A stretch of DNA of 64,000 nucleotides. It comes from Acanthococcus lagerstroemiae (taxonomy: Eukaryota > Arthropoda > Insecta > Hemiptera > Eriococcidae). Of this stretch, positions 32,441-44,500 are shown piece after piece. The number at the start of each line of letters is the position of its first letter. Within the stretch, counting starts at the first letter, position 1. Both the position numbers and the translations under genes were made by a program. A model generated the notes under the pieces. That model was not told where the DNA came from and made no database searches. It worked only from the letters and a program-made list of their open reading frames with translations. The stretch lies in assembly GCA_031841125.1 (NCBI GenBank), contig CM063108.1:47204122-47268121 (forward strand). Direction: 5' to 3'.

Positions 32441-33585
32441 TGCGAAATCAAACCTCCATCCGACTTGGCGAATCCAAGCATCCAATCCAAAATGCACACG
32501 ACTTGATCGGATTCGAAATTCATGAACTTGAATGAAGGAGGCAGATCACGACCAGTAATCACATGCAGCAAACATCCAAAAATATGGCGAACAAAATACA
32601 TATAACAGTCAAATGACAAACACAGCAACCACATGCAGCAAACATGCAAAAATACGACAATCAGATATGTAAGAAACCAAATATAACAGTCAAAGAACAG
32701 GCCACAGGCAATCATTTGGGTAACGAAATTATACATGCAAAATCGACATAACACTATAAGGGTGCAAAATTACAACTCCATCAGACTTGGCGAATCCAAG
32801 CAACCAATCCAAAATGCACGCATGACTGGATCCGAAGTTCTTGAACAAGAGAGGCAGTTCATGACCAGTAATCACATGCAGCAAACATCCAAAAATGGGT
32901 AACAAAATATACATGCTAATCAAATGACAAGCACGGCAACCACATGCAGCAAACATGCAAAAGTACGACTATCAATCAAATATGTAAGAAACCAAATTAT
33001 AACAGTCAAAGGACAGGCCACAGGCAATCATTTGGGTACCGAAATTATACATGCAAAATCGACATAACACTATACGGGTGCAAAATTAAAACTCCATCAG
33101 ACTTGGCGAATCCAAGCAACCAATCCAAAATGCACGCATGACTGGATCCGAAGTTCATGAACAAGAGAGGCAGTTCATTACCAGTAATCACATGCAGCAA
33201 ACATCCAAAAATATGGCGAACAAAATATATATGATAGTCGAATGACAAGCACGGCAACCACATGCAGCAAACTTGCAAAAATATGACGATCGATCAGATA
33301 TGTGGTAAAATATAACAAATGACAGGCAACAACCAAGATAGAACGCGACCAGTAACCACATGCAGCAAACATGTAAAAATACGACGATCTATCAAATATG
33401 TAATAAACTAAACATACCAGTCAAAGGACAGGCGACAGACAATCATTTGGGTACCAAAATTAAACATGCAAAATCGACATAACTCACGGTACGGTTGCAA
33501 GATCAAAACTTCATCACAACTTGGTAAGTCCAAGCATCCCATCCAAAATGCACACCACTAGCCCGGATACGAAATATTACAGAAA
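32430..33585. repeat. About 318-bp tandem repeat, about 3.5 copies
   Basis: GACTTGGCGAATCCAAGC-type blocks start near 32460, 32780, 33100 and 33515. Each is followed by CCAATCCAAAATGCAC, CACATGCAGCAAACATCC and ATTATACATGCAAAATCGAC. Copies 2 and 3 are close to identical. The internal CACATGCAGCAAACATGCAA block is itself repeated twice per unit. Confidence 0.75.
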
Positions 33586-33653
33586 TTCTCAAGAAGAGAT
33601 ACTTCGTGCTAATGATATTCAAATATAACTGATGTCGACAAAATTTTAAATCT

Positions 33654-34040
33654 CTAGAGTAACTGAGCCTTAAAATGTACATCGACTTTAATTGGCTTTG
33701 AATACAGAGTGGGGCAGTGGGATAACAACCGCCCAACCAGAGATACGTACGTCGTAGAAAAAATGCCTTCCATTGGACGCGTATATTGTAAATAAAATTC
33801 CCCAAATTCATATTGCGACAGGTATAAGGGCGGCGAAGACAATAGTCCAGTTTTCTCACGAGTGACAGAGAAAATCAAACGATTGTTTAAGGACGTGATA
33901 TATTGATAGCTGAAAGGGAATCCGTTAGCCGGGAGGGGTACAACCGCATTTCGACAAAGCTGAAAACAAGTAAATAAAATTTCCGAATCCTGGTTAAGCC
34001 GGGGAATTTCGAAACTACCTGCTCCAGTCGTGACCTTCAC
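33654..34040 (-). CDS. Unrecognised 128-aa ORF
   Basis: Uninterrupted frame from an ATG, starting MKVTTGAGSFEIPRLNQDSE and containing LPANGFPFSYQYITSLNNRL. Composition is protein-like (mixed hydrophobic and polar, no low complexity), unlike the neighbouring satellite ORFs. A second overlapping minus ORF (33503-33859, 118 aa) is in another frame. It could be a captured gene fragment, a TE remnant or chance. No family recognised and no promoter seen. Confidence 0.25.
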   Translation of the reverse strand: MKVTTGAGSFEIPRLNQDSEILFTCFQLCRNAVVPLPANGFPFSYQYITSLNNRLIFSVTREKTGLLSSPPLYLSQYEFGEFYLQYTRPMEGIFSTTYVSLVGRLLSHCPTLYSKPIKVDVHFKAQLL

Positions 34041-34778
34041 GAGGTATGGAAATAATTTTGGCGTACAGTGTGTCTAAAAAAATCTAGCTCGAAACAAATT
34101 CCGCTACTTCATACCAAGAACGTATCATTCGGGAAAGGATGGAAATTCTCTCGAACACAGAAACATTAAAATCGATTGGAAAAATTGCCCTCAGTGGAGA
34201 ACATTAAAAAAGTCGGTAAAAAAAAAAAATCGGGAAATCAGTGGGCAAATTTCTAAGACCATTTTAGCTTTTTACTTCCGTTCTATTGGGACATTGCCAT
34301 TCGTTAGGAAAATCGGGAAAAGGTAATTTTTTGGGTTGGCAACGAGCTTCTTGCAATCACTTTTTTCTCTTTTCTTCTAACCATTTTTTCAGTAATTGAC
34401 TGCAAAGTGCGTTCGTGTTGTTAATAGAAATTTCCATAAAACTTATTTGTCCAGTCATCTTTAGGCTCTACTAACGTCGTCACTGTTAGTAAGTGTATAT
34501 GTGCTCTGTGTGTGTGTGGAGGGGGTGGTAAGTATTACCCATCTACCCCCTCCCCCAGCGATAACCATGATTACGCTGGAAGCTGCTTTGCATATTATGG
34601 TCTGTCGCAGTTCAAAAAAATTCGCTTGCACTGTCAAACTTTTGATTTAAACTTCTTCGTTATTTATAGAGGGATAACTTGATAGTTTTCGAGTAAAATG
34701 TAGAAACCCGAGTTACTCTCGTAAAGCGCAGCACAAATTTCACCTTTTAGTTCAACATTGGCGGATCTCATAGCCTGA
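34041..34778. other. Nothing recognised
   Basis: Contains an A run (34221-34229) and a short GT tract with a G run (about 34507-34527). No gene or element supported. Confidence 0.3.
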
Positions 34779-34948
34779 TAGAGCACCTGAAAACACCCGA
34801 GTACTGACATCCGCCATTCTAGGTCGCTTGATGCCTGACGATTCACAATTCACCACGCGTAACGTTCCGCGTATCGAATTATGAATCATCGGGCATCAAG
34901 CCACTAAAAATAACGGATGTCAGTACTGGGGTGTTCCTAGATGCTCTA
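34779..34948. mobile_element. 170-bp MITE, TAGAGCACCTG family
   Basis: The ends TAGAGCACCTGAAAACACCC and GGGGTGTTCCTAGATGCTCTA (less its last base) are inverted, as are TACTGACATCCGCCATTCTA and CGGATGTCAGTACT inside. The flanks AGCCTGA (34772-34778) and AGCCTGT (34949-34955) match at 6 of 7 bases. The termini match those of the 512-bp element at 7828-8339. Confidence 0.7.
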
Positions 34949-34955
34949 AGCCTGT

Positions 34956-36565
34956 CAGACGTATAGAAAGTGTGACTATGTATAATTTATATTCAAGATT
35001 AAGATACAAGATGTTCACGTTTAAAATCTGTCTCGTGTGCTGTCATCAACGTATGGATCCTATGGACATATGGGATAAGGGAAAGGAGATGGAGCTGTTT
35101 GAACGATTTTAAGTCTTCAATGGCAGTATAAAAAAGCGTTATTCATGTAACCATATTATACTTTATACTCGGCGCAAGGTAACTTTTGGAAGCCTGAACT
35201 TACATTGAGGTAGTAAGTCACCTTTTTTCTTTAAAATTCTTCCAAATACCTAATTCTAAAAATCAAAAGAGTTTGAAGACTGCGTGTTGAACATTTTCAA
35301 AAGATGATACAATAAATTAGAATCGAAATATTACTTAGTAACATTGTAGGACAGTAGCGCAGTATGTATTGTACTAACCACTAGGGCTCCAAAATATATT
35401 CTCTAAAAAACGGAAGATATACGCATATTTTATGAGCATATTCTGCTGAAATTATGCCAAAAAATTCCCTTAAAAGTCAAATCATGCAAAAATATTCCAA
35501 CACAATATGGGTATCATTTTACAAGGAAAAATGAAAGGAAATGGATGGTAACCTAATATATTGATAATTTAAGAAGATTCGTGAAAAATTTGAATTAAAA
35601 AAAATTATTCTAAATTATTAAATTCAAAAACCAAACGATTTATCCGAATTCCTTACATTTAAAACAGAAATATTAATTCGAAATTGTTCAATTCAAATAA
35701 TCACAATTACACATTAATGATTAAATGTTTTCTCAAGTTAGAAAACATGAAAGAATGAAGGATCGATTTAAGAGGTGAGAGAAAAAGAAACGACAGAAGA
35801 AGAAATTTACAGAAACTTCTTTACATCACTTTTTTCCATAGATGTGCCCACTACTGTATAATAATATATACTATTTTTAAAAAGTCTTTGAAAAAAGTAG
35901 AATGTTGGTCTGATATAATGGTCGCTTTTTGGTCACTCTTTTGGTAATTTTAGTCATTTTTTTCAACTTTTTTGAAATAAAACAATTGAGTGGCCGCCCT
36001 AATTAATGGTAAATGGTATTTGTAAAGCGGTTTCTAAGTTGTTGTATTAGTAATAAACTCATTAACTCTTATACTTGCGTTTACAGAGTCGCAAAGCTTC
36101 TAAGTGTATTGGATCCGGCTGACACTTTTGTACTCTATGTCTTTAGGGACATAGTGAACAATTTTTTCTGGGGAGCAAACATGTTAATTCCCAACTGACT
36201 CAACTCAAAATTCTCAGTTATCAAAATTTCTATATTGGCTAAAAAAAACCTTAAAATCTTTTTTGACTTGTTGGATTTTTCCAATTTTTGATTCAACTAC
36301 TAAAATTTCCCATGTTCGACAGCAGTTTGGGGGGGGGGATCAAACTGCCCCCCTCAGTTTCGTACGTGCATGTCTTGGAATCCAAAAGAAGCCAGAGGCT
36401 TGTATCTCTGTTAAATATGGAAATACAATGGTGGACTGCTTCAATTGTGTTTTCCCTATCTCTCTAGCTTGTGCATGTTTGAGCGAGTACTCACATCAAT
36501 TATGAAGTTTTCGAAATTATAATTTCACGGATTAGTGTGTACTGTATTTTCTGATCTCAATTTAG
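34956..36565. other. Intron DNA, nothing firmly recognised
   Basis: AT-rich. A stretch with CATATTTTATGAGCATATTC (about 35425-35445) recalls the inside of the 9341-9927 hAT-like MITE but is too diverged to delimit. A G run lies at 36330-36338. Confidence 0.3.
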
Positions 36566-36652
36566 GACGAGAGCGGTATACTAGCCACTCATGAACACCC
36601 TCTCAATGCTAATGGATTGACAGCGTTAGAAACTAAAGTGGGTGACATTCAG
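36566..36652 (+). CDS. Gene 1, distal repeat-like exon (87 bp)
   Basis: The acceptor is gatctcaatttag (ends 36565) and the donor GTACGG at 36653. Twenty-nine phase-0 codons begin DESGILATHEHPLNANGL and end ETKVGDIQ. The length equals that of the repeat part of exon 9 (29 codons, D-G-G-V-T-S…), and the donor resembles the GTACCG donors of the array, so it is probably a diverged member of the same exon family. About 20 kb of repeats separate it from the SR exons, so membership of the same transcript is inferred. Confidence 0.55.
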
Positions 36653-36857
36653 GTACGGTTATACCTATTGTTTTCTAAACCAACTGATTATTTTCATAAT
36701 CCACTTTATTTAAATAAAAAATTACATAGATACATGTAATTAACGAATGCATCTCCGATTGATACAGGATTGAGCAACCGAATAAACTGATAAAACAAAA
36801 TTTAAAGAAGGAAAGAAAACGTCGCAGATAAAAAAATTATAGTCACAGTTTACTTCA

Positions 36858-37215
36858 ACAATGGACTCATTTTCAGTGACGTCACAGAGTGAGTTACTGT
36901 TAGTTTAGTTAGCAAAAGTACCCGTCGTTTGACTAACGAACGTATTGACACCCATAAGAAAAACACACAGAACAAAGATCATTATGTAGTATACATAAAA
37001 CTGGGAAACAATAAAGAAATCAAAGGCATATATTTTGAATCCAGAAGGGTTTCTGACAAATTTCTTATTCTCAGGTAGTAACATATATTTAATGATCTTT
37101 GCTCTTCGAGGTTTTCTTATAGGAGTATCAATACGTTCGTTGGTCAAACCACGAGTATTTCTGCTAACAGTAACGAAGAACAGTAACACACTATGTGACG
37201 GGTCCATATTATTAA
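36858..37215. mobile_element. About 358-bp foldback element in the gene 1 intron
   Basis: The left arm (GTGACGTCACAGAGTGAG, GTTACTGTTAG, TTTGACTAACGAACGTATTG, ACAAAGATCATTA) is mirrored with mismatches by the right arm (TAATGATCTTTG, AATACGTTCGTTGGTCAAAC, GCTAACAGTAAC, CACTATGTGACGG). The arms are about 140 bp each. The two opposed 100-codon ORFs here are products of the inverted repeat. Confidence 0.65.
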
Positions 37216-37439
37216 TTTCCGATCATATGTATTGCGGAAATGGAAACCACATGCCCGACAAGGAAGTTGAAATTGCACAAAAGTTTAAGGCTCCTAGGAG
37301 CACTAGATCATACTCAGTGTATCTTGTTCCTTGATTCACCAACACCAAGTATTATTCCTCCTATGCAGGGTGTCTCTTTTGCTATGAACTACCTGGTAAG
37401 ATTTTGAATAGGCAGGGGCACGGTCAAATTTTGAAAATA

Positions 37440-37612
37440 TTTCTATGTTTGAAATTTTATTTTTCTTTCTCTCTCTCACTCTCTCTCAATTTTCCCATTG
37501 CTCCCTTTTCTCTTTCCCCCTTTTCCATTTTTCCCTGTTTCCATTTCCCCTTTCCCCCTTCCACCTTCCACGCTTTTCCCTTTTCCACTTTTTCCCTTTT
37601 TCGTGATTTGTG
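37440..37612. repeat. Pyrimidine-rich tract (CT/CCCTTTTCC)
   Basis: About 170 bp of almost pure C/T on the plus strand with repeated TTTCCC/CCCTTTTCC. It lies in the intron before the Pro-rich exon and codes only spurious Phe/Ser/Pro-rich peptides. Confidence 0.6.
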
Positions 37613-37896
37613 GAACCAATTATTTGATTCTTCACAAAATACTCGAACCCCCTCGTTGCATCTGCTTCAGTTTCAAACCAGCTGTGTACAGGAGGGCGAA
37701 TTTCACGGGAAATTGAGATGATGTGAAAATTTTCCTGTATAAATTGATTTTACCGACTATTTTTTGTCTGTGGTTACCACAACAAGAAGACAAAAATGTA
37801 AAATATAGAAATTGCAAAAGAGACAACCGGTATACATTATGTATATGTATATTGCAGCAGAGTTCGACTTTACAAGTTTTTAAAATCTATTTACAG

Positions 37897-37959
37897 CACG
37901 TTACCCCTCCGCCGCCTAAGAAATTCGATGAACAACTTTCTCAATCATTCGTTAAGGAG
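37897..37959 (+). CDS. Gene 1, Pro-rich exon (63 bp)
   Basis: The acceptor is tctatttacag (ends 37896) and the donor GTATGT at 37960. Twenty-one phase-0 codons read HVTPPPPKKFDEQLSQSFVKE minus its last residue. It contains a short PPPP segment followed by a charged helix. Same exon style as the others. Confidence 0.5.
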
Positions 37960-38065
37960 GTATGTTTCGTTTCTTGTACGAGTACGTATCATTTCTGGGC
38001 AAGCATGCGAGAATATGAAATTCGTCAAGAAAATCATAAGAAATTTATTATTTTTGCACGCTTAG

Positions 38066-38107
38066 TTTCAAGCCGGTTTCGCCCAAACGCCCGGAATTCA
38101 CAAGTAA
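38066..38107 (+). CDS. Gene 1, candidate terminal exon (42 bp with stop)
   Basis: After a T-rich acceptor (attatttttgcacgcttag, ends 38065), phase 0 gives FQAGFAQTPGIHK and TAA at 38105-38107. If right, gene 1 ends about 480 bp before the satellite array. No perfect AATAAA was confirmed nearby. The exon is short and its acceptor (TTAG) is weaker, so read-through to another exon cannot be excluded. Confidence 0.3.
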   Translation, partial: FQAGFAQTPGIHK

Positions 38108-38587
38108 ATGGACGGATTTCTGAAAAGGTTCACTAGAACTTGAAACAAGGAACATTCGGCGTTTAATTATAAATCTATGAATTATAGGTATCGTGACTTT
38201 ATGTATTTCGGTGTTAAGATAATTCGTTATTCCCGGCAATAATGCAACTAAGTCTTGAATAACAAACTACCTACATGGTTAGATTACGGTGTAGATAGTT
38301 TATAAGTTATTGTAAATGTAAGTCCTCCAGATGAATCGAAGCCTAATAATAATATGATGTGAGTTGAGTGACATTAATTGTAAAACATGTCGAGTTTCTG
38401 CGACAACCGTCACTATCTGTTATGTTCAATATAAGTTTTCTAAGTAAAATAATTGTTCTTCGATTGAACTGTAGTACACAAATCAAAGATTACAAAAAAT
38501 ATAGACATTAATGTTATTATTACTTTTTTTTAACGTTTGGAGAAATTTCGCTAATGTCTATTGGTGTGTCTTACATTGCATATTCAA
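38108..38587. other. Possible gene 1 3' UTR / spacer
   Basis: AT-rich DNA between the candidate stop of gene 1 and the satellite array. No canonical polyadenylation signal could be confirmed and no other feature is seen. Confidence 0.3.
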
Positions 38588-41500
38588 CAGGACGGAAAAA
38601 ATTTCGGAGAGCTACGGCGTCGGCGCTGGTGCTACTTAGTACTTACTCAATTTTTCGAGACGAATTCGAATCCGTTGTCAAAATTGAGCTAGAGTCATTT
38701 TTCGACCCAAATTGATCAATTTCCCCAACTTTTTTGAGTGTATCTCGGGAACGGAGGGTCGCCGCCAAATTGGAACAACGAATTCGAACACAGCGTGAAA
38801 AATTGAGTAAGAAACACTCATTAATTCGAAATTTTTGATTTTCTCAAATTTTGAAAATTTCTCCATACTATACATCATGTCTTTTTTGGGGCGAAAAAAT
38901 TTTCGGAGAGCTACGGCGTCGGCGCTGGTGCTACTTCATTTTTCGAGACGATTTCGAATCCGGTGTCAAAATTGAGCTCGAGTCGTTTTTCTACCCAAAT
39001 TGATCAATTCCTCCACCTTTTTTGAGTGTATCTCGGGAACGGAGGGTCGCCGCCAAATTGGAACAACGAATTCGAACTCAGCGTGAACAATTGAGTAAGA
39101 AACACTCATTAATTCGAAATTTTTGATTTTCTCAAATTTTGAAAATTTCTCCATACTATACATCATGTCTTATTTGGGGCGGAAAAATTTTCGGAGAGCT
39201 ACGGCGTCGGCGCTGGTGCTACTTACTCAATTTTTCGAGACGAATTCGAATCCGTTGTCAAAATTGAGCTATCGTCATTTTTTGACCCAAATTGATCAAT
39301 TTCCCCAACTTTTTTGAGTGTATCACGGGAACGGAGGGTCGCCGCCAAATGGGCACGACGAATTCGAACTCAGCGTGAAAAATTGAGTAAAAAACGCTCA
39401 TTAATTCAAAATTTTGATTTTCTCAAATTTTGAAAATTTCTCCATACTATATACATCATGTCTTATTTGGGGCGGAAAAATTTTCGGAGAGCGACGGCGT
39501 CGGCGCTGGTGCTACTTACTCAATTTTTCGAGACGAATTCGAATCCGTTGTCAAAATTGAGCTCGAGTCATTTTTTGACCCAAATTGATCAATTTCCCCA
39601 ACTTTTTTGAGTGTATCACGGGAACGGAGGGTCGCCGCCAAATGGGCACAACGAATTCGAACTCACCGTGAAAAATTGAGTAAGAAACACTCATTAATTC
39701 GAAATTTTTGATTTTCTCAAATTTTTAAAATTTCTCCATACTATATATACATCACGTCTTTTTTGGGGAGAAAAAATTTTCGGAGAGCTACGGCGTCGGC
39801 GCTGGTGCTACTTACTCAATTTTTCGAGACGAATTCGAATCCGTTGTCAAAATTGAGCTCGAGTCATTTTTTGACCCAAATTGATCAATTTACCCAACTT
39901 TTTTGGGTGTATCACGGGAACGGAGGGTCGCCGCCAAATTGGCACAACGAATTCGAACTCAGCGTGAAAAATTGAGTAAAAAACGCTCATTAATTCAAAA
40001 TTTTGATTTTCTCAAATTTTGAAAATTTCTCCATACTATATACATCATGTCTTATTTGGGGCGGAAAAATTTTCGGAGAGCGACGGCGTCGGCGCTGGTG
40101 CTACTTACTCAATTTTTCGAGACGAATTCGAATCCGTTGTCAAAATTGAGCTCGAGTCATTTTTTGACCCAAATTGATCAATTTCCCCAACTTTTTTGAG
40201 TGTATCACGGGAACGGAGGGTCGCCGCCAAATGGGCACAACGAATTCGAACTCACCGTGAAAAATTGAGTAAGAAACACTCATTAATTCGAAATTTTTGA
40301 TTTTCTCAAATTTTTAAAATTTCTCCATACTATATATACATCACGTCTTTTTTGGGGAGAAAAAATTTTCGGAGAGCTACGGCGTCGGCGCTGGTGCTAC
40401 TTACTCAATTTTTCGAGACGAATTCGAATCCGTTGTCAAAATTGAGCTCGAGTCATTTTTTGACCCAAATTGATCAATTTCCCCAACTTTTTTGGGTGTA
40501 TCACGGGAACGGAGGGTCGCCGCCAAATTGGCACAACGAATTCGAACTCACCGTGAAAAATTGAGTAAGAAACACTCATTAATTCGAAATTTTTGATTTT
40601 CTCAAATTTTGAAAATTTCTCCATACTAACATCACGTCTTTTTTGGGGCGAAAAAATTTTCGGAGAGCTACGGCGTCGGCGCTGGTGCTACTTCATTTTT
40701 CGAGACGATTTCGAATCCGGTGTCAAAATTGAGCTCGAGTCGTTTTTCTACCCAAATTGATCAATTCCTCCACCTTTTTTGAGTGTATCTCGGGAACGGA
40801 GGGTCGCCGCCAAATTGGAACAACGAATTCGAACTCAGCGTGAATAATTGAGTAAGAAACACTCATTAATTCGAAATTTTTGATTTTCTCAAATTTTGAA
40901 AATTTCTCCATACTATACATCATGTCTTATTTGGGGCGGAAAAATTTTCGAAGAGCTACGGCGTCGGCGCTGGTGCTACTTACTCAATTTTTCGAGACGA
41001 ATTCGAATCCGTTGTCAAAATTGAGCTCGAGTCATTTTTTGACCCAAATTGATCAATTTCCCCAACTTTTTTGAGTGTATCACGGGAACGGAGGGTCGCC
41101 GCCAAATTGGCACAACGAATTCGAACTCACCGTGAAAAATTGAGTAAGAAACACTCATTGATTCGAAATTTTTGATTTTCTCAAATTTTGAAAATTTCTC
41201 CATACTATACATCATGTCTTTTTTGGGGCGAAAAAATTTTCGGAGAGCTACGGCGTCGGCGCTGGTGCTACTTCATTTTTCGAGACGATTTCGAATCCGG
41301 TGTCAAAATTGAGCTCGAGTCGTTTTTCTACCCAAATTGATCAATTCCTCCACCTTTTTTGAGTGTATCTCGGGAACGGAGGGTCGCCGCCAAATTGGAA
41401 CAACGAATTCGAACTCAGCGTGAACAATTGAGTAAGAAACACTCATTAATTCGAAATTTTTGATTTTCTCAAATTTTGAAAATTTCTCCATACTATACAT

Positions 41501-44500
41501 CACGTCTTTTTTGGGGCGAAAAAATTTTCGGAGAGCTACGGCGTCGGGGCTGGTGCTACTTACTCAATTTTTCGAGACGAATTCGAATCCGTCGTCAAAA
41601 TTGAGCTATCGTCATTTTTTGACCGAAATTGATCAATTTTCCCAACTTTTTTGAGTGTATCTCGGGAACGGAGGGTCGCCGCCAGATTGGAACAACGAAT
41701 TCGAACTCAGCGTGAAAAATTGAGTAAAAAACGCTCATTAATTCAAAATTTTGATTTTCTCAAATTTTGAAAATTTCTCCATACTATATACATCATGTCT
41801 TTTTTGGGACGAAAAAATTTTCGGAGAGCTACGGCGTCGGCGCTGGTGCTACTTACTCATTTTTTCGAGACGAATTCGAATCCGTTGTCAAAATTGAGCT
41901 CGAGTCATTTTTTGACCCAAATTGAACATTTTCCCCAACTTTTTTGAGTGTATCACGGGAACGGAGGGTCGCCGCCAAATTGGAACAACGAATTCGAACT
42001 CAGCGTGAAAAATTGAGTAAGAAAAACTCATTAATTCGAAATTTTTGATTTTCTCCATACTATACATCACGTCTTTTTTGGGGCGAAAAAATTTTCGGAG
42101 AGCTACGGCGTCGGCGCTGGTGCTACTTACTCAATTTTTCGAGACGAATTCGAATCCGTTGTCAAAATTGAGCTAGAGTCATTTTTTGATCCAAATTGAT
42201 CAATTTCCCCAACTTTTTTGAGGGTATCACGGGAACGGAGGGTCGCCGCCAGATTGCCAAATTGGAACAACGAATTCGATCTCAGCGTGAAGAATTGAGT
42301 AAGAAACACTCATTAATTCGAAATTTTTGATTTTCTCAAATTTTGAAAATTTCTCCATACTAACATCACGTCTTTTTTGGTGCGAAAAAATTTTCGGAGA
42401 GCTACGGCGTCGGCGCTGGTGCTACTTACTCAATTTTTCGAGACGAATTCGAATCTGTCGTAGAAATTGAGCTAGAGTCATTTTTTGACCCAAATTGATC
42501 AATTTCCCCAACTTTTTTGAGTGTATCTCGGGAACGGAGGGTCGCCGCCAGATTGCCAAATTGGAACAACGAATTCGATCTCAGCGTGAAAAATTGAGTA
42601 AGAAACACTCATTAATTCGAAATTTTTGATTTTCTCAAATTTTGAAAATTTCTCCATACTATACATCATGTCGTTTTTGAGGCGAAAAATTTTTCAGAGA
42701 GCTACGGCGTCGGCGCTGGTGCTACTAACTCAATTTTTCCAGACGATTTCGAATCTGTTGTCAAAATTGAGCTATCGTCATTTTTTGACCCAAATTGATC
42801 AATTTTCCCAACTTTTTTGAGTGTATCTCGGGAACGGAGGGTCGCCGCCTGATTGGAACAACGAATTCGAACTCAGCGTGAAAAATTGAGTAGAAAACCC
42901 TCATTAATTCGAAATTTTTGATTTTCTCAAATTTTGTAAATTTCTCCATACTATACATCATGTCGTTTTTGGGGCGAAAAATTTTTCAGAGTGCTACGGC
43001 GTCGGCGCTGGTGCTACTAACTCAATTTTTCCAGACGATTTCGAATCCGTTGTCAAAATTGAGCTAGAGTCATTTTTTGATCCAAATTGATCAATTTCCC
43101 CAACTTTTTTGAGGGTATCACGGGAACGGAGGGTCGCCGCCAGATTGCCAAATCGGAACAACGAATTCGATCTCAGCGTGAAAAATTGAGTAAGAAACAC
43201 GCATTAATTCGAAATTTTTGATTTTCTCAAATTTTGAAAATTTCTCCGTACTATACATCATGTCTTTTTTGGGGCGAAAAAATTTTCGGAGAGCTACGGC
43301 GTCGGCGCTGGTGCTACTAACTCAATTTTTCCAGACGATTTCGAATCTGTTGTCAAAATTGAGCTATCGTCATTTTTTGACCCAAATTGATCAATTTTCC
43401 CAACTTTTTTGAGTGTATCTCGGGAACGGAGGGTCGCCGCCTGATTGGAACAACGAATTCGAACTCAGCGTGAAAAATTGAGTAGAAAACCCTCATTAAT
43501 TCGAAATTTTTGATTTTCTCAAATTTTGTAAATTTCTCCATACTATACATCATGTCGTTTTTGGGGCGAAAAATTTTTCAGAGAGCTACGGCGTCGGCGC
43601 TGGTGCTACTAACTCAATTTTTCCAGACGATTTCGAATCCGTTGTCAAAATTGAGCTAGAGTCATTTTTTGATCCAAATTGATCAATTTTCCCAACTTTT
43701 TTGAGTGTATCTCGGGAACGGAGGGTCGCCGCCAGATTGCCAAATTGGAACAACGAATTCGATCTCAGCGTGAAAAATTGAGTAAGAAACACTCATAAAT
43801 TCGAAATTTTTGATTTTCTCAAATTTTGAAAATTTCTCCGTCCTATACATCATGTCTTTTTCGGGGCGAAAAATTTTTCGGAGAGCTACGGCGTCGGCGC
43901 TGGTGCTACTTACTCAATTTTTCGAGACGAATTCGAATCCGTCGTCAAAATTGAGCTATCGTCATTTTTTGACCGAAATTGATCAATTTTCCCAACTTTT
44001 TTGAGTGTATCTCGGGAACGGAGGGTCGCCGCCAGATTGGAACAACGAATTCGAACTCAGCGTGAAAAATTGAGTAAAAAACACCATTAATTCGAAGTTT
44101 TTGAGTTTCTCAAATTTTGAAAATTTCTCCATACTATACATCATGTCTTTTTAGGGGCGAAAAATGTTTCGGAGAGCCACGGCGTCGGCTCTGGTGCTAC
44201 TTACTCAATTATTCGAGACGAATTCGAATCCGTTGTCAAAATTGAACTCGAGTCATTTTTTGACCCAAATTGATCAATTTCCCCAACTTTTTTGAGTGTA
44301 TCACGGGAACGGAGGGTCGCCGCCAAATTGGAACAACGAATTCGTACTCACCGTGAAAAATTGAGTAAGAAACACTCATTGATTCGAAATTTTTGATTTT
44401 CTCAAATTTTGAAAATTTCTCCATACTATACATCATGTCTTTTTTGGGGCGAAAAAATTTTCGGAGAGCTACGGCGTCGGCGCTGGTGCTACTTCATTTT

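Larger units (their letters stand above)
402..38107 (+). other. Gene 1 span: multi-micro-exon, Ser/Lys-rich protein gene
   Basis: Fourteen putative coding exons on the plus strand all begin and end in phase 0, so any exon can be skipped or duplicated without breaking the frame. The predicted product has an amphipathic N-terminal part (exons 1-4), a run of 35-residue repeats, SR-like 13-residue repeats and a Pro-rich end. No known domain, zinc finger, catalytic motif or clear signal peptide is seen. Many small symmetrical exons in large introns are seen in some fast-evolving insect genes, including secreted effector families. That parallel is architectural only and no membership is claimed. 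Confidence 0.5.

Noticed and set aside
32374..33372. Several Leu/Cys/His-rich minus-strand ORFs
   Set aside because: Same frame repeated with the 318-bp tandem repeat; not independent genes.
36905..37334. Two opposed ORFs of about 100 codons
   Set aside because: They mirror each other because they lie on the arms of a foldback element.
37404..37721. 105-codon ORF
   Set aside because: Produced by the pyrimidine-rich tract; no splice or codon evidence.
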